DNA of 8,782 nt from Prevotellaceae bacterium (GCA_031259645.1 JAIRLC010000123.1:1-8782); one strand, 5' to 3'; counted from the first letter of the stretch, positions 1 through 7,242 are shown. Made by a program: numbers and translations. The notes: generated by a model from the letters alone, not told the origin.

Positions 1-1937
1 TTACGCGAGAGGTACGACTGGAAAGCCACCTCGTCCATACGCGGCGCCGTGAAGTTCAGGTACACCAATTGCAACAAGGTTTCAAGGTCTTTCGGCGGAC
101 AATTGCCGTTAATGGCTTCGTTGGTGTTGTCCACTACAGCGCGCACACTCGCACGTTTCCCGGCCAGCACTTTTTGCAGGTCGGTTTTACTGAATGAGCC
201 TAACCCGCCTTCGGAAACTACGGTATTCAACACTCTAATGTTGGTAGCGTCCTTATCGTCGGCCAGCGATGCACCGCCGGGGCTCATGGCTTTAAACACA
301 ATTTGGTCGGATTTGAAATCGGTGGGCTTCACCACCACTTTTGCGCCGTTCGACAACGTCCACACGGTTGTGCCGAAAGTCTTGTCGGTGATTTCTCCGG
401 TCACCTTACCGGGCGTTGGGGTTTCCGGCACCAACGGCTCGTTCGATACGGTTTCGGTGTAAGGCGTAATGTCTTCGGCTTTGGTCTTGGCCAACACGTC
501 CAGCAACGCCGCTTTCGACGGATAGGCCAGGCCTTCTTTCTTAGGCCCTGTAATCGCGATAACAATATTTTTCTCACCCACCAATCCTGCTATCGTTTGG
601 TTAATTTGATCAATAGTGATTGCCGGCGCTATTTGATTATAGAAAGTGTATTCAAATTCAATACCGGGGATTACTTCAGCATCTTCAAAGTGACGCACAT
701 ATTCCCTTGCATAGCTTCTGCTTTTCTCTTTTTCTCTTTCGTTATATGCGTTTTCAATAGTGCTCAGGAAATTGCTTTTCGCCCGTTCATATTCCGAGGG
801 GGTAAAGCCGAAGCGTTTGGCGCGTTCTATTTCGCGCACCAGCGTGCCCAATCCGTCTTCAATGCCTTTTTCTTTCACTACGGCATAGCCCGTAAGCGCT
901 TCTTTTGTCTTTGCTACAAAAAACTCATCGTCATACACTGTGGCATATACGAAAGGCGGCTCGGGTTGCTGCAACAGCTCGTTGAGGCGGGCGTTCAGCA
1001 TAAGTTGTATCATACTTTTTATGTATGACATGACCAGCGCGACTTGCGTGGGTTTTAATTCTTCGGGCAACCCGTCGTGTTTGTAGAACAGCATCACGGT
1101 AACATCGGAGGCTTCCTCGTCGGAAGCAAGGCTCACAATGGGCTCGTCGTTATCGGGCACTGGGAAATAAACCCGTTCGGACGGATTCACCGGCGCCGGA
1201 ATATCGGCAAAAAGTTTGGTGATTTTTTGCTCTATCTGATCCACATTCACATCGCCCACCACGATGATGGCTTGCAAGTCGGGACGATACCATTGCTTGT
1301 AATACGCACGCAGTTCTTCGGGCTTAAAGTTGTTGATGACATCAATCAGCCCAATGGGCAGGCGGTGGCCGTAGCGACTGCCGGGATACATTTCGGGCAA
1401 CAGGGTTTCCCACATCCGCATGTTGGCGCCTTGTCCGGTGCGCCATTCTTCCCGGATCACCCCGCGTTCCTTGTCGATTTCCTCCGTTTGCAGGGCAATG
1501 CCCGACGACCAGTCGTGAAGAACGAGCAGGCACGTGTCAATCACACCTTCGCGGCTCACGGGCACGTTCGACATGTTGTACACCGTTTCATCAAGCGACG
1601 TGTAGGCATTGAGGTTGGCGCCGAATTTCACACCAATGGTTTCGAGATAATTGATGATCGTTTTACCGGGCAGGTTGGTGGTGCCGTTAAAGGCCATGTG
1701 CTCCAAAAAGTGCGCCAAGCCGCGTTGCGGCTCTTCTTCGAGCATCGAGCCCACTTTTTGGGCAATAAAAAATTCCGCCTGTCCTTTAGGTTCGGCATTA
1801 TGCCGGATGTAATAAGTTAACCCGTTAGGCAGTTTTCCGTAACGCACTTTCGGGTCGATCGGTAAGGGTGCCATTTGTTGCGCCATAGCTGTAAAACAAA
1901 CGACGAGTCCCAGCATTAGTAAAAGAATTTTTCTCAT
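1..1937 (-). CDS. M16 family zinc metallopeptidase (insulinase/pitrilysin type), exported; 3' end outside window
   Basis: The frame starts at an ATG (1937-1935) and stays open to the left edge, giving 645 residues without a stop. Residues 1-19 form a signal peptide (MRKILLLMLGLVVCFTAMA, then QQ), so the enzyme is exported, probably to the periplasm. The inverted zinc site HFLEH lies at residues 76-80: H76 and H80 bind zinc and E79 is the catalytic base. The third ligand is probably E157, 77 residues after H80, within the conserved DKERGVIREEW stretch. An M16 core covers about 35-190 and its partner domain about 200-400. A second M16 unit begins near 525 (LSNGAKVVVKPTDF) and is cut by the edge. 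Family proteins with this domain order run to roughly 930-950 residues, so about a third is missing. These enzymes degrade peptides or short unfolded proteins. The exact substrate cannot be read from sequence. Confidence 0.93.
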   Translation of the reverse strand, partial: MRKILLLMLGLVVCFTAMAQQMAPLPIDPKVRYGKLPNGLTYYIRHNAEPKGQAEFFIAQKVGSMLEEEPQRGLAHFLEHMAFNGTTNLPGKTIINYLETIGVKFGANLNAYTSLDETVYNMSNVPVSREGVIDTCLLVLHDWSSGIALQTEEIDKERGVIREEWRTGQGANMRMWETLLPEMYPGSRYGHRLPIGLIDVINNFKPEELRAYYKQWYRPDLQAIIVVGDVNVDQIEQKITKLFADIPAPVNPSERVYFPVPDNDEPIVSLASDEEASDVTVMLFYKHDGLPEELKPTQVALVMSYIKSMIQLMLNARLNELLQQPEPPFVYATVYDDEFFVAKTKEALTGYAVVKEKGIEDGLGTLVREIERAKRFGFTPSEYERAKSNFLSTIENAYNEREKEKSRSYAREYVRHFEDAEVIPGIEFEYTFYNQIAPAITIDQINQTIAGLVGEKNIVIAITGPKKEGLAYPSKAALLDVLAKTKAEDITPYTETVSNEPLVPETPTPGKVTGEITDKTFGTTVWTLSNGAKVVVKPTDFKSDQIVFKAMSPGGASLADDKDATNIRVLNTVVSEGGLGSFSKTDLQKVLAGKRASVRAVVDNTNEAINGNCPPKDLETLLQLVYLNFTAPRMDEVAFQSYLSR

Positions 1938-2008
1938 ATTTTTGATATTTTAGTTGAATTTTTTGTCTTAATTGAAAGGTATAAAGATACAAAAAGAATA
2001 CCACAAAA

Positions 2009-2016
2009 CAAAATTA
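2009..2016 (-). promoter_or_regulatory. Candidate -7 promoter element of the M16 peptidase gene
   Basis: On the minus strand this reads TAATTTTG, a match to the Bacteroidota -7 consensus TAnnTTTG. It lies 72 bases upstream of the M16 start codon, which would give a leader of about 65 nt. I see no convincing TTTG -33 element at the expected spacing, and the surrounding DNA is AT-rich, so a chance match is possible. The leader has no clear Shine-Dalgarno, as is usual in this phylum. Confidence 0.4.
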
Positions 2017-2066
2017 CCGGCCTTAAAACCTTAAGTCTGCAGAAAAAAATCTGAGGTTAACTTTTG

Positions 2067-2074
2067 TACTTTTG
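2067..2074 (+). promoter_or_regulatory. Orphan -7 promoter-like element (TACTTTTG)
   Basis: TACTTTTG matches the Bacteroidota -7 consensus TAnnTTTG and points rightward. No plus-strand gene follows: transcription from here would run antisense into the truncated glycoside hydrolase ending at 2129. It could be a relic of a gene lost in the rearrangement that truncated the hydrolase, a source of antisense RNA, or a chance match in AT-rich DNA. No good -33 element is visible. Confidence 0.25.
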
Positions 2075-2128
2075 TTGTAAGTAAAGAGAAGATTTAACCG
2101 ATTGACAGAGGAAACTAAAAAGATATAA

Positions 2129-3250
2129 TTACCCAAATTTTACTTCAAATTTCGCATCCGTTGTCTTTTTAGTCAAAAAAGTAACAGCCAATAAATTATC
2201 CTGTTCTTGTTTTACTATGCATTTTACATCCTTGCAAATGATACCTGAATAGGTATAATCTTGAGGAACGCGCAGGTGCATTGTCAGTGAGAACGTCCCG
2301 ACAAGATGTATTTTCCCTTCCAGCGTACGTAAGTCCGAATGCCATGCATAATCTGTTATTTCCATGCCGTTTTGTGTGATATGACGGTCACTACCTACCC
2401 ATTGTGGAACGGATTTAAGTGGATGTAAAACAATAATTCTCACCCCATGCGCCGGAACTTCCATAGACAACGATTGCGTCGTTTTATCGTAAGTTGCCGC
2501 TTTGCCTGTCCAGAACTCATATCCTGTATAATCGACTTTGGCGTCAACACCCAATTCCGTAGCTGTAACTGAAATGGTTTGCAATTCTTCGTTCCAATTA
2601 AATAAAGCGATGACATTATAGCTACCCAACTTTTCGTGATGAACCCTCAGATTCCATACAGGTAACATATTGAAATAAGGATACAAATTTCCGGGGCGCA
2701 CATCTGCTACTGGTAGGGTTTGTTGCAGCATTTTCATCTGTTCGTCCGACAATCCCGCCAGTTTGTCACCGAAAAACGTCAACTGTCCAGGCAAAGCGAC
2801 AATCGTAGTGGTAGTTCGGGCTTCTTCCAGCGATAAATCGCGTATCAAGAGCGTATCAGGATCCGTCACCATTACTATATTATGAGTAAATGCCTGATTG
2901 ATAAAGCACTGACATTGATTCAAGACATTACCCCATCGCACTGGTTCGCCGGGATGGACAATGTCCGCTCCTAAACGGGAAGCATCGGCATAGAGAGCTT
3001 CCGGTCCGGAGAAATGTCCCTGGCAAGCCAGAAATATGCGGTCGTCACCTATTCCTTCACGAAATGCTTGTACACAAAGTTCAAAAGGATTTGGACAGGA
3101 AGGATCTTTGAAACAAATTCTAATCTCTGGACGTTCGTATAGATGAGCACAATAGCTGGAATTTCGTCCCGACATTCCGTCGATTTTAAAAAATTCATAT
3201 CCCCACTCGCCGGAAACTTTTGCAAAACAGTTCCTCAAATGGTTAAATGC
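2129..3250 (-). pseudogene. 5'-truncated melibiase-type (alpha-galactosidase-like) glycoside hydrolase
   Basis: The fragment encodes about 369 residues that match the second half of a clan GH-D (GH36/GH27-like) alpha-galactosidase, normally near 700 residues. Visible landmarks, numbered from the TTG codon at 3238, are FFKIDGMSG, with D20 the likely nucleophile at the end of a barrel strand, and VMVTDPDTLLIRD (124-134), typical of the barrel part carrying the acid/base region. After these come LSLEEARTTTT and GQLTFFGDKL, then a C-terminal beta-sandwich from about 205, including VGSDRHITQNG (281-291). The end is intact at TAA 2131-2129. Upstream, the frame continues only five codons beyond TTG to a TAA at 3256-3254, and everything N-terminal to the nucleophile strand is missing. 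No start codon with a believable initiation context exists, so I treat this as a gene remnant. The true breakpoint is probably within 3239-3256. Without the first half of the TIM barrel it should be inactive. Assignment to the superfamily is firm; the exact GH family and substrate are not. Confidence 0.8.
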
Positions 3251-3449
3251 AAATTAAGTACATTAATTTTACATAACCAAATATTTTTAACATATTTTTT
3301 GTAAAAATTTAATTACAATATTGTTATAAGATTATTTTTTAGATAACAACTCCTTGATATATTTGTGCTTACAAATCGAAAAGCAACTGTACCATATTAG
3401 ATAAATACTGATCATAATAACAGAAAGATATTTTCTAATGAAGTGGATT

Positions 3450-3468
3450 TGTCTAAACAATTTAGACA
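3450..3468. repeat. Perfect 8-bp inverted repeat with 3-nt spacer
   Basis: The arms TGTCTAAA (3450-3457) and TTTAGACA (3461-3468) are perfect complements around CAA. The site lies just upstream of the transposase-like remnant. It could be an operator-like dyad, an RNA hairpin, or a structure near the former end of the insertion sequence. It is not followed by a T-run on either strand, so it is not an evident intrinsic terminator. Confidence 0.5.
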
Positions 3469-3472
3469 TACC

Positions 3473-3490
3473 TCCCGCCATTTTGCGGGG
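3473..3490. repeat. Small GC-rich hairpin
   Basis: CCCGC (3474-3478) can pair with GCGGG (3485-3489) across the six-base loop CATTTT, and one wobble pair extends the stem. It stands out in AT-rich DNA and sits between the 3450-3468 dyad and the transposase remnant. The stem is only five to six base pairs long, with no T-run on the plus strand, so I do not call it a terminator. Confidence 0.35.
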
Positions 3491-3525
3491 AAAACATGGG
3501 CGCCTGTTTGTATATTGCCAAAACA

Positions 3526-3703
3526 TCCTTGCACAAAGCATTCCACACATTAGTTGACCCACGAGTAAACATAGGCAGACTTCACAGTTTGCCGGACATT
3601 ATTATTCTGAATATTCTTGCGGTATTGTGTGATGTAGAATCTTACGACTCCTATAGCCTTACTCGGGCGGGAGAATCATGTATTTCTCAAACAGATACTT
3701 GAC
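3526..3703 (+). pseudogene. Degenerate N-terminal fragment of an ISAs1-family-like transposase
   Basis: The plus frame reads LHKAFHTLVDPRVNIGRLHS followed by LPDIIILNILAVLCDVESYDS up to 3651. This has the signature of the N-terminal associated domain of ISAs1-type (H-repeat) transposases: an F..L.DPR motif, a basic H-x-L-x-DI hydrophobic helix, then an AVLC-x-x-ESYD-like segment. The frame then drifts out of homology. Shifting by one base at 3652 restores a plausible continuation (IALLGRENHVFLKQILDF, 3653-3706) in the style of the family's FG-x-x-FL helix. Nothing resembling the DDE catalytic core follows before the next gene at 3930. The remnant would therefore be about 60 of the usual 370 or so residues, frameshifted, without an obvious start codon. 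The family call rests on motif memory over a short stretch and is moderately secure; its right end is uncertain because a minus-strand coding-like frame overlaps it. Confidence 0.55.
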
Positions 3704-3884
3704 TTTTGTTTCAGTAATCAGACCCAAATCCCGGACGTAAAGAAAATCTTCTTTCAAACGTTCAAGCAAACTGTCGTATGTGCGTATCCCTCAGCAGGAT
3801 GATGGTTTGGGGGGCTTCGTGCACCAATGCTGCCTTAATTATTACATAAAGGTACTCGTTTTTTGTCCACTTGTATAATAAAAT
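3659..3884 (-). pseudogene. Unrecognised coding-like fragment with a frameshift
   Basis: Two minus-strand frames look protein-like and join end to end. The upstream frame (3884 to about 3780) reads WTKNEYLYVIIKAALVHEAP, then QTIILLRDTHI. The downstream frame (3790 to 3659) reads TYDSLLERLKEDFLYVRDLG, then LITETKVKYLFEKYMILPPE, and ends at TAA 3661-3659. A single-base indel near 3780 would fuse them into one C-terminal fragment of about 75 residues with charged amphipathic helices and genome-like codon use. I do not recognise the family. The 5' portion is lost near 3885, where a TGA occurs and the promoter of the transporter gene begins. It overlaps the right end of the transposase-like remnant on the opposite strand, so at most one of the two readings is genuine over 3659-3703. 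Confidence 0.3.
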
Positions 3885-3898
3885 TCATTTTTTTCACG

Positions 3899-3906
3899 TA
3901 CATTTG
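3899..3906 (+). promoter_or_regulatory. Likely -7 promoter element of the MFS transporter gene
   Basis: TACATTTG matches the Bacteroidota consensus TAnnTTTG and ends 23 bases before the transporter ATG at 3930, implying a very short, AT-rich leader. A TTG at 3871-3873 is a possible upstream element, but its spacing (25 bases) is longer than the usual 19-21. The following sequence has no Shine-Dalgarno, only A-rich DNA before the ATG. Confidence 0.5.
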
Positions 3907-3929
3907 TCCGATTAAATTAAAAAAAATAT

Positions 3930-5585
3930 ATGATTGAGAAAACGAAACAACTCTTGAGCGACTCTCCGGCCATGCGTTGGACGGCGTTGGTATTACTTGC
4001 TTTTGCCATGTTTTGCTCGTATATCTTTATGGATATACTTTCGCCGATTAAAGATTTGATGCAATCGACTCGCGGTTGGGACTCAACCGCTTTCGGCACA
4101 ATGCAGGGGTCGGAAACATTTTTAAATGTTTTCATTTTCTTTTTGATTTTTGCCGGCATCATTCTTGACAAAATGGGCGTCCGGTTTACCGCGGTGCTAT
4201 CGGGTGGCGTAATGCTTATCGGAGCGACAATAAACTGGTATGCGGTAACTGATATGTTTGCCGGTTCAGGATTGGAAAAATGGTTTACCGATCATTTGAA
4301 CTACATTCCCCTGTTTGACGAATTAGGCGTTTCACCGTTTTACGAAGGAATGCCGGCATCAGCCAAGTTTTCGGCTATCGGATTTATGATTTTCGGTTGT
4401 GGCGTTGAGATGGCTGGCATCACTGTCTCTCGCGGGATTGTAAAATGGTTCAGAGGGAAAGAAATGGCTTTGGCAATGGGCTCCGAAATGGCTTTGGCCC
4501 GTTTGGGCGTGGCTACCTGTATGATATTTTCGCCTGTTTTCGCAAAATGGAGCGGAAATATTGATGTTTCGCGCTCGGTGGCTTTTGGCGTAATTTTACT
4601 TATCATTGCGTTGATTATGTTCATCGCCTATTTCTTTATGGACAGAAAATTGGACGCACAGACCGGCGAAGCGGAAGAAAAAGACGACCCATTTAAAATT
4701 AAAGATATTGGCATCATTCTCAGAAGCAGGGGTTTCTGGCTTGTGGCTTTGCTTTGCGTGCTGTATTATTCGGCGATTTTCCCCTTCCAGAAGTATGCCG
4801 TAAATATGCTGCAATGCAATTTGACATTTACGCCACCTGCCGACGGCTCTTTCTGGGCGTCCAACCTGTGCACCCTCATACAGTATCTTATAATGCTGGT
4901 AGTTGCCGCTACTGCTTTTGCAAGTAATTTCAGTAAAAAAACAGTAAAAATCACACTGCTGACAACGTCGGCTGCACTCTTGATTGTTTTCTGTTACATG
5001 GGTTACATGCGCCAGTCGGCAGAAACTGTTTTTGCCGTATTTCCATTATTAGCGGTCGGCATTACCCCAATTATTGGGAAATATGTAGATAACAAAGGAA
5101 AAGCGGCCTCAATGCTGATGATTGGCTCTATATTACTCATTGCATGCCATTTGACGTTTGCTTTTATTTTGCCGATGTTTAAAGAAAGTGCATTGGGCGG
5201 AATACTAATAGCATATATAACCATTTTGGTGTTAGGCTCGTCGTTCTCGCTTGTGCCTGCCTCATTATGGCCAAGCGTCCCGAAATTGGTCGACCACAAA
5301 GTTATCGGATCAGCTTATGCGTTGATTTTTTGGATACAAAATATCGGTTTGTGGCTATTCCCCTTGCTGATTGGCAAAATTTTGGACGCATCCAATCCCG
5401 CTATTGCGCAAGCATTAAAAGACAACACCATGACGCCGGAAGTGGCGGCTACATCATATAATTATGTGTATCCGATGTTAATGTTGGCATTACTTGGCGT
5501 TGCGGCATTAGCGTTAGGATTTATCCTCAAAGCTGAAGACCGCCGGAAAGCCTACGGGCTGGAGTTGCCGAATAAGAAGCCTTAA
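3930..5585 (+). CDS. MFS transporter, related to the MFSD1-like/Bacteroidota group
   Basis: This 551-residue inner-membrane protein has the layout of a major facilitator. Hydrophobic segments lie near 16-38, 62-80, 86-106, 147-168, 186-206, 215-237, 269-286, 313-332, 338-358, 366-384, 394-416, 422-445, 460-482 and 512-533. The motif A loop between TM2 and TM3 reads GIILDKMGVR (76-85), with D80 and R85. Its pseudo-symmetric copy is GKYVDNKGKAA (383-393). The segment VKWFRGKEMALAMG (171-184) and SAYALIFWIQNIGLWLFPLLIG near the end are typical of a Bacteroidota group distantly like MFSD1. Counting from the second motif A, the pair at 313-358 appears to be an extra membrane hairpin between TM7 and TM8. 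A hydrophilic loop at 109-145 follows TM3. The substrate is unknown; peptides, sugars or organic acids are all possible. The gene is alone on its strand and converges on the next gene with a 12-bp gap. The ATG at 3930 is the first in frame and fits the promoter. Confidence 0.9.
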   Translation: MIEKTKQLLSDSPAMRWTALVLLAFAMFCSYIFMDILSPIKDLMQSTRGWDSTAFGTMQGSETFLNVFIFFLIFAGIILDKMGVRFTAVLSGGVMLIGATINWYAVTDMFAGSGLEKWFTDHLNYIPLFDELGVSPFYEGMPASAKFSAIGFMIFGCGVEMAGITVSRGIVKWFRGKEMALAMGSEMALARLGVATCMIFSPVFAKWSGNIDVSRSVAFGVILLIIALIMFIAYFFMDRKLDAQTGEAEEKDDPFKIKDIGIILRSRGFWLVALLCVLYYSAIFPFQKYAVNMLQCNLTFTPPADGSFWASNLCTLIQYLIMLVVAATAFASNFSKKTVKITLLTTSAALLIVFCYMGYMRQSAETVFAVFPLLAVGITPIIGKYVDNKGKAASMLMIGSILLIACHLTFAFILPMFKESALGGILIAYITILVLGSSFSLVPASLWPSVPKLVDHKVIGSAYALIFWIQNIGLWLFPLLIGKILDASNPAIAQALKDNTMTPEVAATSYNYVYPMLMLALLGVAALALGFILKAEDRRKAYGLELPNKKP

Positions 5586-5597
5586 AACCGGTACCGC

Positions 5598-7121
5598 TTA
5601 TTTCCCTATGCTTCCGGAATCAAACTGGTAGCAGGCCAGCGAAATACCAACCGCACCGGCGTCAAAGCCCGTACACGAGCCTGTGGCCGACGAGCCGATT
5701 TTTCCCGCCTCAAAACCCCTACATTCGGCTGTGGGCGGCAAGTCCTGCACATCAATCGTAGCGTTGCCGGAAGTAACAGTACACGCATAGGCATTGGACA
5801 CCACCACATGGTAGGCGCCTCCGGCGTTCACCGTGCCGGCGGCACTGTAAGTCGCCGCATTGCCGTTGGTCACATTGCTCCCGTTCCGCTTCCACTGGTA
5901 ACCGAGCGTAGTCCCGCTACCGGGTTGCGCCGTTACCGAAAGGCTAAACGGATTATTCAGATCAACCAGCAAATAAGAAACAGGCTGGCCGGTAATTACC
6001 GGCAACGCATATACGGTTACAACAGCCGTATTGGAGGTTTTGCTACACCCGTTTGCATCTGTCAGGGTTACCGTATAAGAGGCGCTACCCGGCGTAAGGG
6101 TGGAGGGCGTGGTGTAAGTAGCCAAACCAGCATCGACATTAAGAACCGTATTGCCTGCCCGCCAAGTATAGGTGTAGCCCGACGAAGGCGCTACACTTAA
6201 ATTAGTGGTGAGGCCGCTACAATATTCCACCGATTGGGGATGGGTTGTAATGCCGGGTAATTCGTTCTTTGCCACCGTTACCGCGTTGTTCATGTCCTCA
6301 CCGCAATAGTTGTCTGCCGCCGGCACTTTGGCGGTATAAACGCCTTCCTCAAAAAATCCGTTAAAGGCAGCGGCCGCGCCTGTACCGACGAAAGAGGCTA
6401 TTGCCGTAGCCTCGCCATTTTTGTACAGTTCATAAGGCGTCCCCAATTCGGTAGCGGCAAGGGAAAGTTCCACGCCGGCTCCCCCGTCGCAAAACGAAGA
6501 GGCGGAGGCTTGCAGCGTTTGGATCTCTGCCGGCTTGCATTTCAGTTCACCCGGCGCTCCTGTAGCATCGGTAAAGGCATAAAACGTATATCCGGGAGGA
6601 ATGGTAAATTTAGCGCCGGTAGTCACAGTATCATAGGCGGCTCCTTTTTGCAGCACTACACTGTAATTCGGAGTTCCTGTGAACGTCAATTCCGTTTTGC
6701 CTATGTTCCATTCGGCCAGCGGCAGGTAATTGGTGGCATAGGCGCAAATGCCCGACATCTCGCCGGTAAAAGGAAGGGAAACCGTAGTGGTGAATGTAGC
6801 GTCGGAAGTGCGCGCATTGCCCACGATGTACATTCCCTTGTTGTTACCCGGAATTTTTATCACGGTACCCGAAGAAGCCCACGCCGCATCAATATTCAAA
6901 GGCAGGCGTTTCATTTCCCCGGAATCGATATAGTCGGCCCATACCCACACCGAGTCGCTCCATTGGGCGAGTTGTTCATTTTTACTCCAACTGACGGTAA
7001 ATGTCACCGTACTACCGGTTACGGTAAAACCGGTAAGTGAAACGCCAATGCCGGTAGAAACCTGCGCTGTGGCCAACGTTGGATACAATAATAGTAATAA
7101 AAGTAAGTGTTTGCTCTTCAT
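5598..7121 (-). CDS. Secreted Ig-like surface protein with C-terminal Cys/Phe repeats
   Basis: This is a 507-residue exported protein of unknown function. Residues 1-20 are a clear signal peptide (Leu-rich core, ALATAQ-like end: PTLATAQ). Residues 21-195 form a beta-rich Thr/Ser/Gly module with WSDSVWVWADY (54-64), GMYIVGNAR (96-104) and TFYAFTDATGAPGELKC (179-195). From memory this recurs in Bacteroidota surface proteins, some ending in a Fibrobacter-type FISUMP domain; no such domain is present here. Two Ig/PKD-like domains follow, about 290-371 (paired C301/C359, TYTWRAG, TLTDANGC) and 374-459 (GYQWKRNGSNV, AYHVVVSNAYAC). The last 41 residues hold three degenerate repeats, CRGFEAGKIG (467), CTGFDAGAVG (483) and CYQFDSGSIG (497), and the protein stops two residues later. 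No CHU_C or other recognisable T9SS sorting domain is seen, and a cell-surface location is inferred. The gene lies 121 bp downstream of purA on the same strand and may be read through from it. Confidence 0.85.
   Translation of the reverse strand: MKSKHLLLLLLLYPTLATAQVSTGIGVSLTGFTVTGSTVTFTVSWSKNEQLAQWSDSVWVWADYIDSGEMKRLPLNIDAAWASSGTVIKIPGNNKGMYIVGNARTSDATFTTTVSLPFTGEMSGICAYATNYLPLAEWNIGKTELTFTGTPNYSVVLQKGAAYDTVTTGAKFTIPPGYTFYAFTDATGAPGELKCKPAEIQTLQASASSFCDGGAGVELSLAATELGTPYELYKNGEATAIASFVGTGAAAAFNGFFEEGVYTAKVPAADNYCGEDMNNAVTVAKNELPGITTHPQSVEYCSGLTTNLSVAPSSGYTYTWRAGNTVLNVDAGLATYTTPSTLTPGSASYTVTLTDANGCSKTSNTAVVTVYALPVITGQPVSYLLVDLNNPFSLSVTAQPGSGTTLGYQWKRNGSNVTNGNAATYSAAGTVNAGGAYHVVVSNAYACTVTSGNATIDVQDLPPTAECRGFEAGKIGSSATGSCTGFDAGAVGISLACYQFDSGSIGK
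5601..5723 (-). repeat. Three degenerate C-x-x-F-[ED]-[AS]-G-x-[IV]-G protein repeats
   Basis: Codons 467-507 of the surface protein encode three consecutive copies of a Cys-x-x-Phe-acidic-Ala/Ser-Gly-x-Ile/Val-Gly motif, with cysteines at 467, 483 and 497 (spacing 16 then 14). The conserved positions are Cys, Phe, the acidic residue and the two glycines; the linkers vary. The array ends one residue before the stop codon. The DNA copies are diverged, so this is an ancient protein-level repeat rather than recent slippage. Confidence 0.75.
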
Positions 7122-7242
7122 ATATTTACTTTTCTTAAGTTACAATGATGAAATAAAGAACGGTCTGAATCAGGCTGTAAAAATAAGCACAATTTTTGTA
7201 TCGACCAAGTGTTTAGCGTTAAATTCTGTTAGCGGAGCATCT

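Larger units (their letters stand above)
3257..3495. other. AT-rich non-coding stretch at the hydrolase breakpoint
   Basis: This stretch is much richer in A and T than the neighbouring genes, and I recognise no gene in it. A minus-strand frame (3332 to about 3471, starting MSKLFRQ) is open, but it resembles no family I know and its composition is that of AT-rich spacer. The stretch contains a 10-bp palindrome ACAATATTGT at 3315-3324 and two small hairpins near its right end, listed separately. It separates the broken hydrolase from the transposase remnant and is probably degraded DNA left by insertion and deletion. Confidence 0.5.

Noticed and set aside
303..1820. Long plus-strand open frames (303-1028 and 1077-1820)
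   Set aside because: They lie antisense to the clear M16 peptidase, have Phe/His/Arg-rich shadow composition and no recognisable domains.
3358..3365. TATATTTG, a plus-strand -7 match
   Set aside because: It lies in very AT-rich DNA where such matches are expected by chance, and no intact gene follows.
3332..3562. Minus-strand frame of 76 codons with a hydrophobic middle
   Set aside because: It spans the AT-rich spacer and the antisense of the transposase remnant, matches no family, and its GGAGG is only one base from the inner ATG, too close to act as a normal ribosome binding site.
5586..5597. CGGTACCG palindrome between the convergent stop codons as a bidirectional terminator
   Set aside because: Eight bases without a loop or T-run cannot form a stable terminator hairpin.
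7122..7242. Promoter or terminator between purA and the surface-protein gene
   Set aside because: I found only a short TTAGCG direct repeat and weak -7-like strings; no stem with a T-run and no full TAnnTTTG match on the minus strand.
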